64,000 bases of DNA from an uncultured Bacteroidota bacterium (GCA_903932685.1 CAIZGX010000001.1:1-64000), one strand, 5' to 3'. Counted from the stretch's first letter, positions 10,291 through 22,140 are shown. Notes: generated by a model not told the origin, from the letters alone. Program-made: numbers and translations.

Positions 10291-12495
10291 TTAATTCCCT
10301 ATTTCTGAATGAAACTTAATACGCATCAGACGAAGAATTCCATCTTCATAGTCACCATCGAAATATTCTTCGGCTTCTAATATATCATCTGTTTCAGATT
10401 GCATGAAGTACTCCATGATTTCATCTTGAGCGTCTTCATCTATTTCATCGTCTATGAAATATTGAATATCTAGGCGTGTTCCTGCATGAACAATTGTTTC
10501 AATCTCGTCAATCAAATCTAGATAAGTCTTACCAATGCCTTTCGCAATATCGAAAAGAGGAATACGCTTATCTACATTCTGAATAATCTTAATTTTGTGA
10601 CTACTCTTTGCATGGGCACTCTTCAACACAAAATCCTCTGGACGTTCAATATCATTGTCTTCAACATACTTCTTTATAAGGGCTAAAAAAGACGAGCCAA
10701 ACTTCATGGCTTTACCTTTCCCTACTCCTCCAATATGCGAGAGCTCATCAATGGTGATTGGATATTGTGTAGCCATTTCCTCCATCGAAGGCTCCGAAAA
10801 AATCACATAAGGAGGAAGGCCTTTTTCTTTCGAAACTTTCTGACGCAATTCCTTCAACATTAGGAACAGCGTCTCATCAGATGCACCCGAACCCGATGCC
10901 TTCACTGAATGAATCAATTCACCATCGTCATCTGTTTCACCTATCTCCTCTTCCTTCACCAAATCCATTTTGAAAGGAGCCTTCAAAAATTCCAGTCCGT
11001 CAGGCGTCAACTTCAACGTTCCATAAGTCTCAATTTCCTTGCGAATGAAATTCTTCACTAGGAGTTGACGCATGATAGCGTTCCAATGTTTATCGCTATC
11101 TTCTTTTCCAGCTCCAAACAACTTGTGCTTATCGGCTTTGTATGTGGAAACCTCGGCATTGTTAATCCCGCCTAAAACATTGGCAATAAATTTCGCTTTG
11201 TGTGTTTCTTTAAATGCTTTGATACACTCTAAAACCAATTTCACATCTTCTGTTGCATCGAAAATTTCTTTCGGCTTGCGCGAGTTATCGTCCATGCCTG
11301 CGCCTTCACCGGTAACGTCATCCCATTCTTCCCCAAAATAGTGAAGCAAATATTTTCTTCGGCTCATTGCCGTTTCCGCGTATGCCATAACTTCCTGAAG
11401 AAGCAACATTCCTATCTCCTGCTCTGCAACAGGCTTACCGTGAAGAAACTTTTCTAATTTTTCAACGTCCTTCGGCGAGTAGAACGCTAAACAATGTCCT
11501 TCACCCCCATCTCTTCCTGCGCGGCCAGTTTCTTGATAGTAACTTTCCAAACTTTTTGGAATGTCGTGATGAATTACAAATCTCACATCGGGCTTATCGA
11601 TACCCATTCCGAACGCTATCGTTGCAACAATAACATCCACATCCTGCATGAGAAATTTATCCTGAACGTCGTTCCGCTGATGGCTGTCCATTCCAGCATG
11701 ATATGAAAGCGCTTTTATTCCGTTAGCGACTAGAAGCTCTGCAATCTCCTCGGTCTTCTTACGCGACAGGCAATATACAATGCCACTTTTACCAGCATTT
11801 CCTTTTACGAATTGAATGATCTGTTTTCCGACATTGACTTTCGGACGAACTTCATAATAAAGATTATCACGGTTGAACGAGGACTTAAAGACTTTCGCGT
11901 CAACCATTCCAAGATTCTTCTGAATATCTATTTGAACCTTAGGTGTAGCTGTTGCCGTTAAGGCCATTACAGGTAAGTCGGCGATTTGCTGAATAATGGT
12001 TTTGATTCTTCTGTATTCAGGTCGGAAGTCGTGTCCCCATTCTGAAATACAATGCGCTTCATCAATGGCCACAAAAGAAATTTTGCAGGTTCGAAGAAAT
12101 TCAATGTTTTCCTCTTTTGTTAAAGACTCTGGGGCCACATAAAGAAGCTTAGTTTTGCCACTGAGCATGTCCTTCTTTACTTGAGCAATTTCGCTTTTAT
12201 TCAATGAAGAATTAATGACGTGGGCTATACCCTCTTCATTTGAAAAACCTCGCATGGCATCTACCTGATTTTTCATCAGGGCTATCAAAGGCGAAACCAC
12301 GATAGCTGTTCCTTCCGACATAAGCGCAGGAAGCTGATAGCACAAAGACTTCCCTCCTCCAGTAGGCATAATCACAAAGGTGTCATTTCCTGCAAGCACA
12401 TTATCGATAACGCCTGCCTGAAGGCCTTTAAAGTTTGAAAATCCAAAGAAATATTTTAAGGCTTCTTTCGGAGCCATATCTGTCGCTGTAATCAT
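10291..12495 (-). CDS. recQ: ATP-dependent DNA helicase RecQ
   Basis: MPTGGGKSLCYQLPAL, DEAHCISEWGHDFRPEY, QETGRAGRDGG; HRDC-like C-terminus. Confidence 0.96.
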   Translation of the reverse strand: MITATDMAPKEALKYFFGFSNFKGLQAGVIDNVLAGNDTFVIMPTGGGKSLCYQLPALMSEGTAIVVSPLIALMKNQVDAMRGFSNEEGIAHVINSSLNKSEIAQVKKDMLSGKTKLLYVAPESLTKEENIEFLRTCKISFVAIDEAHCISEWGHDFRPEYRRIKTIIQQIADLPVMALTATATPKVQIDIQKNLGMVDAKVFKSSFNRDNLYYEVRPKVNVGKQIIQFVKGNAGKSGIVYCLSRKKTEEIAELLVANGIKALSYHAGMDSHQRNDVQDKFLMQDVDVIVATIAFGMGIDKPDVRFVIHHDIPKSLESYYQETGRAGRDGGEGHCLAFYSPKDVEKLEKFLHGKPVAEQEIGMLLLQEVMAYAETAMSRRKYLLHYFGEEWDDVTGEGAGMDDNSRKPKEIFDATEDVKLVLECIKAFKETHKAKFIANVLGGINNAEVSTYKADKHKLFGAGKEDSDKHWNAIMRQLLVKNFIRKEIETYGTLKLTPDGLEFLKAPFKMDLVKEEEIGETDDDGELIHSVKASGSGASDETLFLMLKELRQKVSKEKGLPPYVIFSEPSMEEMATQYPITIDELSHIGGVGKGKAMKFGSSFLALIKKYVEDNDIERPEDFVLKSAHAKSSHKIKIIQNVDKRIPLFDIAKGIGKTYLDLIDEIETIVHAGTRLDIQYFIDDEIDEDAQDEIMEYFMQSETDDILEAEEYFDGDYEDGILRLMRIKFHSEIGN

Positions 12496-12646
12496 TCTCT
12501 TTAAGTAATTGAACGTTATGAAAAAGTAACGTCACCGTAAAATTCGCTAAACGAATGTAAGCACAAAGCAGATGCACACCAACAAATTCGACCGAAAAAA
12601 AAGACCTCGAAAAACTACCGATTCTTCGCATCTTTGCAAAGTGAAT

Positions 12647-13615
12647 ATGAGTTCCCATACTACCCTTTTAGACTCGGCGAAAGAAGCCATTCGATTAGAA
12701 GCAGATGCGCTTAACACATTGGGGTTGTCATTAGACAGCATCTTTGTTTCAGTTGTAAAGGCGGTCCTTGATACCAAGCAACCAGTCGTTGTAACAGGAA
12801 TCGGCAAGAGCGGTATAATTGCTCAAAAATGGGTAGCCACTTTTAATAGCACCGGGCAACCTGCGCAGTTCTTACATGCCTCAGAAGCCATTCATGGCGA
12901 TTTAGGCATGGTTCAAAACGGAAGTATCGTTTTCTGTCTCTCAAAAAGCGGTGATTCACCCGAAATTCAATATTTGGTTTCCTTGTTGAAATCTATGAAT
13001 ATTCAGTTGGTGGGTGTTGGAGCGAACATAGACAGTTTTCTAGCCAAAGAATCAACTTTCTTCCTTCATACTCCCATGACAAGTGAAGCTTGTCCGAATA
13101 ATTTAGCCCCAACCGTTAGCACTACCCTTCAATTGGCCGTAGGCGATGCAATTGCTGTTTCGCTTATGACGGAACGAGGATTCAGCAAACTTGATTTTGC
13201 AAAATTCCATCCCGGTGGTGCACTTGGCAAAAAACTTTTCACAACCATCGAGCAAGTCATGCGTGCAGATGCTCTTCCTCGGGTTTCTTCAGATTGCAAC
13301 TTCCGCGACTTGCTCATGGAGATATCTTCGAAACGTGCTGGTGCCACTGCTGTTGTAGAAAACGAGGAACTCTTGGGTATTGTAACAGATGGTGATATTC
13401 GCAGAGCAGTTGAGCGTAACGCCAACCTAGATGTATTGCGCGCGTCTGACCTAATGAACACCTCAGCCAAAAGAATTCAAAGCTCGGCTTTGGCCGTAGA
13501 AGGTTTTCAATTGATGGAAAACAATAAGATTAGCCAATTGCTTGTGGTGGACGAAAATGGAAAATATTGTGGCATTATTCATTTGCACGATCTTCTAAGT
13601 GCTGGAATTAATTAA
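12647..13615 (+). CDS. kdsD: KpsF/GutQ family arabinose-5-phosphate isomerase (SIS + CBS pair)
   Basis: VVVTGIGKSGIIAQKWVATFNSTG, FHPGGALGKKL, CBS repeats (GIVTDGDIRRAVE). Start chosen at ATG 12647. Confidence 0.92.
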   Translation: MSSHTTLLDSAKEAIRLEADALNTLGLSLDSIFVSVVKAVLDTKQPVVVTGIGKSGIIAQKWVATFNSTGQPAQFLHASEAIHGDLGMVQNGSIVFCLSKSGDSPEIQYLVSLLKSMNIQLVGVGANIDSFLAKESTFFLHTPMTSEACPNNLAPTVSTTLQLAVGDAIAVSLMTERGFSKLDFAKFHPGGALGKKLFTTIEQVMRADALPRVSSDCNFRDLLMEISSKRAGATAVVENEELLGIVTDGDIRRAVERNANLDVLRASDLMNTSAKRIQSSALAVEGFQLMENNKISQLLVVDENGKYCGIIHLHDLLSAGIN

Positions 13616-13620
13616 TAGCG

Positions 13621-14421
13621 ATGGCTGAAGAGAAAAACATGAGCTTCTTGGAGCATCTTGAAGAACTTAGAAAAAGATTGTTTCGAGCGGTTTTGTATGC
13701 TGTTGCAGGAGTTGTGGTTGTCTTTATTTTCGACACCTACGTTATTGAAAACATCATCATGGCGCCGCGTCGCGCCGATTTCCCAACGTATCGTTTCTTT
13801 TGTTGGTTAGGCCAAAACTTGGGGCTGGAAGATCAGCTCTGCTTTTCAGATGCTAACTTCACACTTCAGAGCACGACTATGGGCGGTAATTTCTCTGCAT
13901 ACATGACCGTAGTGCTGATTGGCGGAGTAATTCTTGCTTTTCCTGCAATATTCTATCAACTGTGGGCATTTGTGCGCCCAGGATTGAAAAAGACTGAACT
14001 TAAATCGGTGCGTGGTATTGGCGTCTATGTTTCCTTGCTATTCTTTCTGGGAGTGTTGTTCGGCTACTACGTCCTTACACCCCTTTCCATTCAATTTTTA
14101 GGAAACTTTGCCTTCGCAGATGTCGAAGTAAATGCGACCATATTGTCTTATTTGAAATTATGTTCCTCCCTTATTTTAGGAACTGGATTGGTTTTTCAGA
14201 TGCCTGTAGTAATATACTTCTTGGCGAAAATAGGTTTAGTCAGTTCCGCCTTCCTCAAAAAATACAGAAGGCACGCCTTTGTAATTAACCTTATCGTGAG
14301 CGCAATTATTACTCCTCCCGACGTTACAAGTCAAATGCTTGTTTCGCTGCCTTTACTCCTACTTTACGAAATCAGTATTCGCGTGGCGCAGCGCGTAGAA
14401 AAAAATAAGGCTCAATTGTAA
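13621..14421 (+). CDS. tatC: Sec-independent protein translocase TatC
   Basis: MSFLEHLEELRKRLFRA N-terminus, 6-TM pattern, YQLWAFVRPGLKKTE motif. Confidence 0.95.
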   Translation: MAEEKNMSFLEHLEELRKRLFRAVLYAVAGVVVVFIFDTYVIENIIMAPRRADFPTYRFFCWLGQNLGLEDQLCFSDANFTLQSTTMGGNFSAYMTVVLIGGVILAFPAIFYQLWAFVRPGLKKTELKSVRGIGVYVSLLFFLGVLFGYYVLTPLSIQFLGNFAFADVEVNATILSYLKLCSSLILGTGLVFQMPVVIYFLAKIGLVSSAFLKKYRRHAFVINLIVSAIITPPDVTSQMLVSLPLLLLYEISIRVAQRVEKNKAQL

Positions 14422-14503
14422 ATTACCATTGAATTTCGTTGGAAAGTTCACTGATAATTTCATTATATTCGTAACCTTAAAAGTTAACTTAAATTTAAAT
14501 CAA

Positions 14504-16399
14504 ATGAAGAAAATCTACTTATTAGGTTTGTTCACAGCTGTTGCGAGTGTATCATTCGCACAATGGTCAGTGCAACAATCACCAGCCCGCAGAACTTTCA
14601 CAAGAAGTGAAATTTCTCCAAAAGCTAGCATCCGTCAAGAAATGGCTCCATCTATAAATTGGAGCAACCGTGTTGTTCTTCTAACTGAAGACTTCCAAAG
14701 TGTAACTGGAACATTGCCAGGTGCATTGCCAACAGGATGGTCAACTAACCAAGTTGTTCAAGCTGACGGTTCTAACGGAAATGCATTCAAAACTCATAAC
14801 AGCACAACCGCTAACGGTGGTGGTTACTGGCCAGTTCCACAAATTGGAACAGGAAACAAATTCGCTGGAGCGAATGACGACAACACACCATGCGATTGCG
14901 ATATGGTTGATGCGTATGTTCAATCTCCTTCTATGGATTTCTCTGCTGCTTCTAACATCGCGATTTCATTTGATATTTTCCACGATGGTAATTTCGGTGG
15001 TGGTGATGCTACTTTGCAAATCTCTACAGACGGTGGTGCTACCTTTAACATTCGTTCTATCGGAACAGATGAAACAGGTGCAAGCATCGATGTATTTCCT
15101 TTAGATCAAGATTACTGGCAGTCTATCATTGTTCCATTGTATGATGTAACAGCAGCAAACGTAATCATCCGTTTCCAGTGGACTGACGCTGGTTCATGGG
15201 CTTCTGGATTTGCAGTAGATAACGTAATCGTGGGTGAATTACCTGCAAACGATATCCGTGTAGTTAAAACTAAAACTGGTGACTGGAATCAAGCCAACTT
15301 CGGTTTAGGTTTTTGGGATTACAACAGAGTACCTGTTACTCAAGTTAGCCCTGTTCACGCAACCTCAGTTATCTTCAACGGTGGTACTAATGACCAAGTT
15401 GATGCTACTATGAGCTACGAAGTTACTTTCAACGGAACACCTGTTGCTGGTTCTCCTTTCGCTGCTGATCAAACTTCTGCTGCTTTCTTATCTCTTGATA
15501 AAGACACTATCTCTGTATCTACTACTTGGACTCCAAGCGCTTTAGGTACTATTCAAGTTACAGCGACTTCCTCTTCAACTACTGGAGATGATGTTGCTTC
15601 GAACAATACAGGAACTGCTTCAATGGAAATCACTGACTTCACTTATGGTCGTGATGGAAATGCTGCACAAGCATTCGTAGGACCAACCTCAGATTTTGAA
15701 ATTGGAAACTTGTTTGATATCTATGCTGACGATCAATTCGGTGGTATCGATGTTGCAATCGGAGCTGGTTCAGCTGCTGGTGACCCAATCCTTGGACGTA
15801 TCTACCTTTGGGAAGGTTTTGATGCTGCTGGAGATCCTATCTTCACAGATATCGGAATCGAGACATTGGAGTACATCTTCACTGGTAACGAATTCAACAG
15901 TGTTGGAGGAAGCGATTTCGTAACACTTCCTTTCGCTTCTCCTGTATCTCTTAACGCAGACAACACATACTTGGTCGTTGTTTCATGTGTTTCTGGAACT
16001 CGTATTCCAGTTTCAGGAAGCAACGAATGGGTTGTTTCTTGGTTGTATGACGGTACTGCTTGGGGTGCTACAGGTTCAGTTCCAATGGTTCGTTTGAACT
16101 CTGACGAAACTGCTTCAGTTTCTTCAGTGAACGCAGCTACTGCATTCGAATTAGGTCAAAACATGCCTAACCCATCAAACGGTAACACAACAATCGTTTA
16201 CAACCTTCCAAGCAATGAGCGTGTAACTCTAACAGTTCGCGATTTGACTGGACGTGTTGTTGCTGTATCTAACGAAGGTGTTAAGCCAGCTGGTAAAAAC
16301 ATGATCTCTTTGAATACTTCAGCGTTTGGTGCAGGTGTTTACACTTACACAATCACTGCAGGTTCTTCAAGTTTGACTAAACAAATGATGGTGAAGTAA
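14504..16399 (+). CDS. Secreted protein with T9SS type A sorting domain
   Basis: Signal peptide MKKIYLLGLFTAVASVSFAQ; C-terminal FELGQNMPNPSNGNTTIVYNLP...GVYTYTITAGSSSLTKQMMVK. Start set at ATG 14504. Confidence 0.88.
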   Translation: MKKIYLLGLFTAVASVSFAQWSVQQSPARRTFTRSEISPKASIRQEMAPSINWSNRVVLLTEDFQSVTGTLPGALPTGWSTNQVVQADGSNGNAFKTHNSTTANGGGYWPVPQIGTGNKFAGANDDNTPCDCDMVDAYVQSPSMDFSAASNIAISFDIFHDGNFGGGDATLQISTDGGATFNIRSIGTDETGASIDVFPLDQDYWQSIIVPLYDVTAANVIIRFQWTDAGSWASGFAVDNVIVGELPANDIRVVKTKTGDWNQANFGLGFWDYNRVPVTQVSPVHATSVIFNGGTNDQVDATMSYEVTFNGTPVAGSPFAADQTSAAFLSLDKDTISVSTTWTPSALGTIQVTATSSSTTGDDVASNNTGTASMEITDFTYGRDGNAAQAFVGPTSDFEIGNLFDIYADDQFGGIDVAIGAGSAAGDPILGRIYLWEGFDAAGDPIFTDIGIETLEYIFTGNEFNSVGGSDFVTLPFASPVSLNADNTYLVVVSCVSGTRIPVSGSNEWVVSWLYDGTAWGATGSVPMVRLNSDETASVSSVNAATAFELGQNMPNPSNGNTTIVYNLPSNERVTLTVRDLTGRVVAVSNEGVKPAGKNMISLNTSAFGAGVYTYTITAGSSSLTKQMMVK

Positions 16400-16421
16400 T
16401 TCACTCACTTTCCTTGAAAGG

Positions 16422-16454
16422 AAAAAGTCCCGCACAATGCGGGACTTTTTTTTT
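16422..16454 (+). terminator. Intrinsic terminator
   Basis: AAAAAGTCCCGCA CAA TGCGGGACTTTTTTTT hairpin + U tract. Confidence 0.9.
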
Positions 16455-16516
16455 GCTCAATGGATTTGCATATTGAAAGATTTCTTACCTTCCCACTCTA
16501 AATTAAACCTGATAAG

Positions 16517-18457
16517 ATGAAAAAACTTTTTACTCTTTGCGGTGCTATTGGTTTAGCTTTTACTGCAACGGCGCAAACTGCGTCATTGACAGACATTAAA
16601 GCTGCTCCAAAGGCTCCTTCAAACACTGAATTGGAACGTTCTGCGCACGCTACTGCAACGACTCCAACTACAAGCAACGATCGTGTTGTTGTATACAGCC
16701 AGAACTTCTCTACCGGATTTGGCGATATGACCCACGAAGACAGCAGCCCTGCTGGAACCATTTGGATGATAGCAAATGCTAGCTCTCCTGCTGGAGAATT
16801 CTCTACCACATTGCCTGCTTTAGCTTCGCCAACGGCTGCGAACGGCTGGGCAATTTTCGATTGCGACCTATATAACACACCTGTATCGAACGGAGTTGAA
16901 GACGTAACAGGAAGCATGTCAACTCCATCTATCGATTGCAGTGCATTGACTTCTGTAATTGTAGAGTGGTCGCAGTATTTTCGTTATTGCTGCTTCTCTG
17001 CGTCACCATTGACGTTAGAAGTTTCAACAGACGGAGGAACCAACTGGACAGTTTTTCCTGCAAACGGAAGTTTCACGCCAAGCGCAAACTCACTTTCTGC
17101 TAACCCATTGAACACACGTGTTGACATTTCTTGCGCTGCCGCAGGACAATCGAACGTATTGGTTCGTTGGGGTTATAACACAGCTGCTGCTGCAGGTTAT
17201 AGCCACTACTTCTGGGGAATCGATGACATCGAGATTTTCGACAACTCGAGTGTAAACGATCTTGAAATTCTTCAAGTAACAAACGGAGACGTATTCAACA
17301 TTTGGGAATACCGTGTGACTCCTTTCGAGCAACGTACATACGCTGCAGACGGAGGTCTTCTAGTTGGTGTAATTTACCGCAACAACGGAAGCGCAGATCA
17401 AACAAATACTTCTATCAACGTTGACATTCTTGACGGTGCTGGAGCAGTTGTTGGAAACGCTGTTTCTTCTCCTTTCACTATGGAAGCTTTCGGCAACACG
17501 CCTGAGTGTCCTTCATTCCTTAACGACACTTTGTACATCCAAACAGGCTGGGAGCCAAGTGCTGTTGGAACATACACAATTCGCGCAAGTATTAACAGCT
17601 CAAACGCAACGGATGAGACTTCGGCTAACAATGCCATGGACAAAATCATTGTATACTCTACAGATGAATATGGTCATGAAGACGAAGCCAACTTAGACAT
17701 TGAATTAACTCCACGCGATAGCGATACTAGCCCAGGTGAATTCGATCCAACTGGATACGGTGCATTCTTCACTTGTCCAAATGCAGGTTCATTGGCTTAT
17801 GGATTAACAGTAGTTTTCGGACCTACATCTGATGCAGACGTTGACTTCTCAGCTGTTCTTTTTGAGGGAAGTCCTAACGACGCTGCTGTTCTTGCTGCGC
17901 AAGACTATCAGTTAAATGCAGGATGGATCGATAATGGATATCAATATTTCGCATTTGACGCTCCGGTTGATCTTCTACCTGGAACTGTATACTTCAATGG
18001 TGTTTTGAATGAAAATACAAGTGCATTGGAATTAACAGTTGCTGCTGAAGACAACAGTGACACTGACAACTCTACTGCGGTATACGAAATGGCTGGCGAC
18101 GGTTCATTCGTATGGTTTGGAAGCCAAAGCTTCTCTCCTGCTGTTCGCTTGATTCTTTCTGAGCGCGTAACTGTAGACGAAATCAACTCTGACAACCTTA
18201 CTTTCTTCCAATTCGCTCCAAACCCGGCAGTAACTTCAACTCGCGTTAATTTCGAGTTAACTTCTGCTGCGAACGTTGCTTACGAAGTACGCGATATCAC
18301 TGGAAAATTAATCGAGTTTAAGAACTTAGGTAAATACACTCCAGGAATGAATAATTTCGAATTAAACGTTGCTGGCTTGAACGCTGGAAACTACGAAGTT
18401 TCACTTGTAATCGGTGGAGCAAGAATGTTCACTAAAACACTTTCAGTTAAGAAATAA
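16517..18457 (+). CDS. Secreted protein with T9SS type A sorting domain
   Basis: Signal peptide MKKLFTLCGAIGLAFTATAQ; C-terminal FFQFAPNPAVTSTRVNFELT...GNYEVSLVIGGARMFTKTLSVKK. Confidence 0.86.
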   Translation: MKKLFTLCGAIGLAFTATAQTASLTDIKAAPKAPSNTELERSAHATATTPTTSNDRVVVYSQNFSTGFGDMTHEDSSPAGTIWMIANASSPAGEFSTTLPALASPTAANGWAIFDCDLYNTPVSNGVEDVTGSMSTPSIDCSALTSVIVEWSQYFRYCCFSASPLTLEVSTDGGTNWTVFPANGSFTPSANSLSANPLNTRVDISCAAAGQSNVLVRWGYNTAAAAGYSHYFWGIDDIEIFDNSSVNDLEILQVTNGDVFNIWEYRVTPFEQRTYAADGGLLVGVIYRNNGSADQTNTSINVDILDGAGAVVGNAVSSPFTMEAFGNTPECPSFLNDTLYIQTGWEPSAVGTYTIRASINSSNATDETSANNAMDKIIVYSTDEYGHEDEANLDIELTPRDSDTSPGEFDPTGYGAFFTCPNAGSLAYGLTVVFGPTSDADVDFSAVLFEGSPNDAAVLAAQDYQLNAGWIDNGYQYFAFDAPVDLLPGTVYFNGVLNENTSALELTVAAEDNSDTDNSTAVYEMAGDGSFVWFGSQSFSPAVRLILSERVTVDEINSDNLTFFQFAPNPAVTSTRVNFELTSAANVAYEVRDITGKLIEFKNLGKYTPGMNNFELNVAGLNAGNYEVSLVIGGARMFTKTLSVKK

Positions 18458-18475
18458 TATTTTCTTGATGAAATG

Positions 18476-18502
18476 AAAGGCCACCTTCGGGTGGCCTTTT
18501 TT
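18476..18502 (+). terminator. Intrinsic terminator
   Basis: AAAGGCCACC TTCG GGTGGCCTTTTTTT hairpin. Confidence 0.88.
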
Positions 18503-19755
18503 TATTCGTATCGAAGAGCATCTATCGGATCTAGCTTCGAAGCTTTCTTGGCCGGATAATATCCCGAAGCTACCGAAACAATAAAAGAGATCGTCGCTCC
18601 CAAGAGCAACCAAAGCCAAGGAATGGTAAAGCCGACTCCAATGACCAATGAAACGATGTTGCCCACAAGCACACCCAAAATAATTCCTATTACCCCGCCT
18701 ATCTGTCCAATGACCACAGCCTCAATTAAAAACTGTTGCTGTATAATCTTCGCGCTAGCACCAATAGACTTGCGGACTCCTATTTCACGCGTTCTCTCCG
18801 TAACAGAAACGAGCATAATATTCATAAGACCAATTCCAGCGCTAATGAGCGTAATTATTCCAATACAAATTCCTCCCAACGTAATTCCTGAAATCAAACC
18901 CATGAGTTTTTCTACAAGTCCATTACTCATACTCACTTCGAACGAATTGTCTTCACCAGGCCCGTCGGCACGAGCAACACGCATAGCTTCTACAGCAAGT
19001 TCTGTTGCAGATTCCAATTGCTTGGCTGATTTTACTGCTACGCTAATTTGATACTCGGAATTCTCATCACCGAAAGTTTTGCGAACATTGGTCAACGGAA
19101 TCAAACACTGATTATCTCCTGCGAATCCGAACGTGTTTCCTTTTTCTTTTAAAGCCCCGACTATCGTATAGGACCTACCACTTACATCTACTGTTTGCCC
19201 AATTGGAGAAACACCACCTTTGAATAACTCCTTCGCAATGTCAGCCCCACAGACCATAACGTTAGCGCCATCTTTCAACTCGAAAGAAGAAAAATTCCGC
19301 CCATCGCTTAATACATAGGAAGACAATTCGAAATAATTCGCATCGCAACCCAATACAGAAACATTCGGATTGGTCTTTATTCCATTCCTTGAAACAGTAG
19401 AAGTTGCTGTGGCAAATACACTCAAGGAAACGATCGCATCTTCTTTAAACAACTCTTGAAACTTCTTGGCCTGATCGTAGGAAATAACTTCGACATTCTT
19501 ACTGCTCTGACCTCTTCGCATACCCTGTCGAGCGTTGTTTCCCGATCGAATTGAAAACGTATTCGACCCAAGGCGAGAAAATTCTTCACTCAGCTTACGC
19601 TCTATGCACTTCACAGCAGTAATCATTCCTACCAAGGCCGTAATTCCAATAGCAATAATTGACACGGTCAATGTGGCTCGAAGCTTCTGGCTTCTGACCG
19701 AACCAACAGCGGTTCTTAGATTTTCTTTGAAAGATGTCGATAAAAGACGAAGCAT
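18502..19755 (-). CDS. ABC transporter permease, MacB/FtsX family
   Basis: MacB_PCD periplasmic domain and C-terminal FtsX ([41 protein letters not shown]); start at ATG 19755. Confidence 0.92.
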   Translation of the reverse strand: MLRLLSTSFKENLRTAVGSVRSQKLRATLTVSIIAIGITALVGMITAVKCIERKLSEEFSRLGSNTFSIRSGNNARQGMRRGQSSKNVEVISYDQAKKFQELFKEDAIVSLSVFATATSTVSRNGIKTNPNVSVLGCDANYFELSSYVLSDGRNFSSFELKDGANVMVCGADIAKELFKGGVSPIGQTVDVSGRSYTIVGALKEKGNTFGFAGDNQCLIPLTNVRKTFGDENSEYQISVAVKSAKQLESATELAVEAMRVARADGPGEDNSFEVSMSNGLVEKLMGLISGITLGGICIGIITLISAGIGLMNIMLVSVTERTREIGVRKSIGASAKIIQQQFLIEAVVIGQIGGVIGIILGVLVGNIVSLVIGVGFTIPWLWLLLGATISFIVSVASGYYPAKKASKLDPIDALRYE

Positions 19756-19770
19756 AAAACAAAAGTAGGG

Positions 19771-19801
19771 TTGTAATTCCCTTGATTCATAACTATTTTT
19801 G
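19771..19801 (+). promoter_or_regulatory. Candidate promoter for acn (TTG-N20-TATTTTTG)
   Basis: TTG 19771-19773 and TATTTTTG 19794-19801, matching the Bacteroidota -33/-7 layout, 21 bp before ATG 19823. Confidence 0.6.
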
Positions 19802-19822
19802 CCGAGTAAAAATCTACAAAAA

Positions 19823-22090
19823 ATGAGTGAAGTATTCGACCTAGACATGATCAAAAGCCACTACAACAGATTGGCTGAACGTGTGGAGAAAGCAAGAAAT
19901 GTAGTTGGCAAACCACTAACATTAACTGAGAAAATATTATATTCTCACCTTTGGAATGGCTCAACTGACGTGGCTTTCGAACGAGGGGGCTCATATGTAG
20001 ATTTCACTCCAGACCGTGTTGCTATGCAAGACGCTACTGCTCAAATGGCCTTGTTGCAATTCATGCAAGCTGGAAGAAAAAAAGTAGCGGTTCCCTCTAC
20101 CGTTCACTGTGACCATTTGATTCAAGCCCGCGTAGGTTCTACAACTGACTTGAGTGATTCTTTGATCAAAAACAACGAAGTATTCAACTTTCTTTCAACT
20201 ATTTCAAATAAATATGGAATAGGTTTCTGGAAACCAGGCGCAGGTATCATTCACCAAGTGGTGCTTGAGAACTATGCATTTCCAGGAGGATTAATGATTG
20301 GGACCGATTCACATACTGTAAATGCTGGTGGATTGGGTATGATTGCCATTGGCGTAGGTGGTGCAGATGCCATGGACGTTATGGCTGGCATGGCTTGGGA
20401 ATTAAAGTTTCCTAAGTTGATTGGTATTAAATTGACTGGCAAACTTAGCGGTTGGTGTTCTGCTAAAGACGTAATTTTAAAAGTAGCTGGAATTCTTACC
20501 GTGAAGGGTGGTACAGGCTGCGTGGTGGAATATTTTGGTGAAGGCGCGCAAGCACTTTCATGCACCGGAAAAGGCACAATCTGTAACATGGGTGCTGAAA
20601 TTGGCGCAACCACTTCAACCTTTGGCTACGACGATAGTATGGAAAGATACCTTCGTTCTACTGGACGCCCTGAAGTTGCTGATCTGGCCAACGACATTCG
20701 CGAACACCTGACCGGAGATGCTGAAGTTTATGCAAATCCAGAATTGTATTTCGATCAAGTATTAGAAATTAACCTTGACGAATTAGAGCCGTACATCAAC
20801 GGTCCTTTCACTCCAGATTTGGCAACGCCTATCTCTAAAATGAAAGAAGCTGCTGCCGCAAACGACTGGCCTATTAAAGTTGAAGCTGGGCTTATTGGTT
20901 CTTGCACCAACAGTTCATATGAAGATATTTCTCGCGCAGCATCGCTGGCGAAACAAGCAGCAGAAAAAGGCATTGAGCCGAAAGCAGAATTCAGCATTAC
21001 ACCGGGTTCTGAAAAAGTTCGCTACACCATCGAGCGCGACGGGCTTATTGAAATCTTCGCGAAAATTGGAGCGAAGGTTTTCGCGAATGCTTGCGGACCG
21101 TGCATTGGAATGTGGGCAAGAACCGGCGCTGAAAAGAAAGAACGCAACACAATCGTTCACTCGTTCAACCGTAACTTCTCTGCTCGTCAAGACGGAAATC
21201 CAAACACAATGGCGTTCGTTGCCTCTCCGGAAATAACTACTGCACTTGCTATTGCTGGAGATTTAACTTTCAATCCTTTGACAGATTCATTAACAAATTC
21301 GAAAGGAGAACAAGTGATGTTCGATGCTCCAACTGGATTCGAATTACCTCCTCTTGGATTCGAAGTGAAAGACGCAGGTTATCAAGCACCCGCTGAAGAT
21401 GGAAGCGCTGTAGAAATTACAGTGGCTGAAGACAGCGAACGTTTGCAGTTGCTTGCTCCCTTCGCCGATTGGAACGGTGCAAATATTGAAAACGCTCGAG
21501 TTTTAATTAAGGCGAAAGGAAAATGTACGACAGATCATATCTCAATGGCTGGACAGTGGTTACGTTTCCGTGGTCACTTAGACAATATCGCGAACAACAC
21601 GTTAATTGGAGCAACCAACTTCTTCAACGGTGAGCAAAACAAAGTAAAGAATCAAATCACTGGCGAATACGCTGAAGTGCCAACGGTTCAACGTGCATAC
21701 AAGGCAGCTGGTGTTCCTTCAATTGTTGTGGGAGACCACAATTACGGTGAAGGCTCTTCACGTGAGCATGCTGCTATGCAACCACGTCACTTGGGTGTTA
21801 GTGCCATACTTGTGAAAAGCTTCGCTCGTATTCACGAAACAAACCTAAAGAAACAAGGCATGTTGGCACTCACCTTTGCGAATGAGGCCGACTACGATAA
21901 AATTCAAGAAAACGACACAATCAATTTCGTTGACTTGGTTAATTTCACTGCTGGAAAGCCTTTGACTTTGGAATTGGCTCACGAAGATGGCTCGAAAGAA
22001 AACATCTTTGTAAACCACACCTACAACGACCAACAAATTGAATGGTTCAAAGCAGGTGGCGCCTTGAACTTAATTAGAAAATCACTTTAA
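19823..22090 (+). CDS. acn: Aconitate hydratase
   Basis: [51 protein letters not shown]; start at ATG 19823. Confidence 0.96.
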   Translation: MSEVFDLDMIKSHYNRLAERVEKARNVVGKPLTLTEKILYSHLWNGSTDVAFERGGSYVDFTPDRVAMQDATAQMALLQFMQAGRKKVAVPSTVHCDHLIQARVGSTTDLSDSLIKNNEVFNFLSTISNKYGIGFWKPGAGIIHQVVLENYAFPGGLMIGTDSHTVNAGGLGMIAIGVGGADAMDVMAGMAWELKFPKLIGIKLTGKLSGWCSAKDVILKVAGILTVKGGTGCVVEYFGEGAQALSCTGKGTICNMGAEIGATTSTFGYDDSMERYLRSTGRPEVADLANDIREHLTGDAEVYANPELYFDQVLEINLDELEPYINGPFTPDLATPISKMKEAAAANDWPIKVEAGLIGSCTNSSYEDISRAASLAKQAAEKGIEPKAEFSITPGSEKVRYTIERDGLIEIFAKIGAKVFANACGPCIGMWARTGAEKKERNTIVHSFNRNFSARQDGNPNTMAFVASPEITTALAIAGDLTFNPLTDSLTNSKGEQVMFDAPTGFELPPLGFEVKDAGYQAPAEDGSAVEITVAEDSERLQLLAPFADWNGANIENARVLIKAKGKCTTDHISMAGQWLRFRGHLDNIANNTLIGATNFFNGEQNKVKNQITGEYAEVPTVQRAYKAAGVPSIVVGDHNYGEGSSREHAAMQPRHLGVSAILVKSFARIHETNLKKQGMLALTFANEADYDKIQENDTINFVDLVNFTAGKPLTLELAHEDGSKENIFVNHTYNDQQIEWFKAGGALNLIRKSL

Positions 22091-22100
22091 TAATGAAAAG

Positions 22101-22128
22101 AAAAGGACTTGTTAAAGTCCTTTTTTTT
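22101..22128 (+). terminator. Intrinsic terminator
   Basis: AAAAGGACTT GTTA AAGTCCTTTTTTTT; lies inside the over-extended N-terminus of ORF 22093. Confidence 0.8.
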
Positions 22129-22140
22129 AATCTTCGTACT

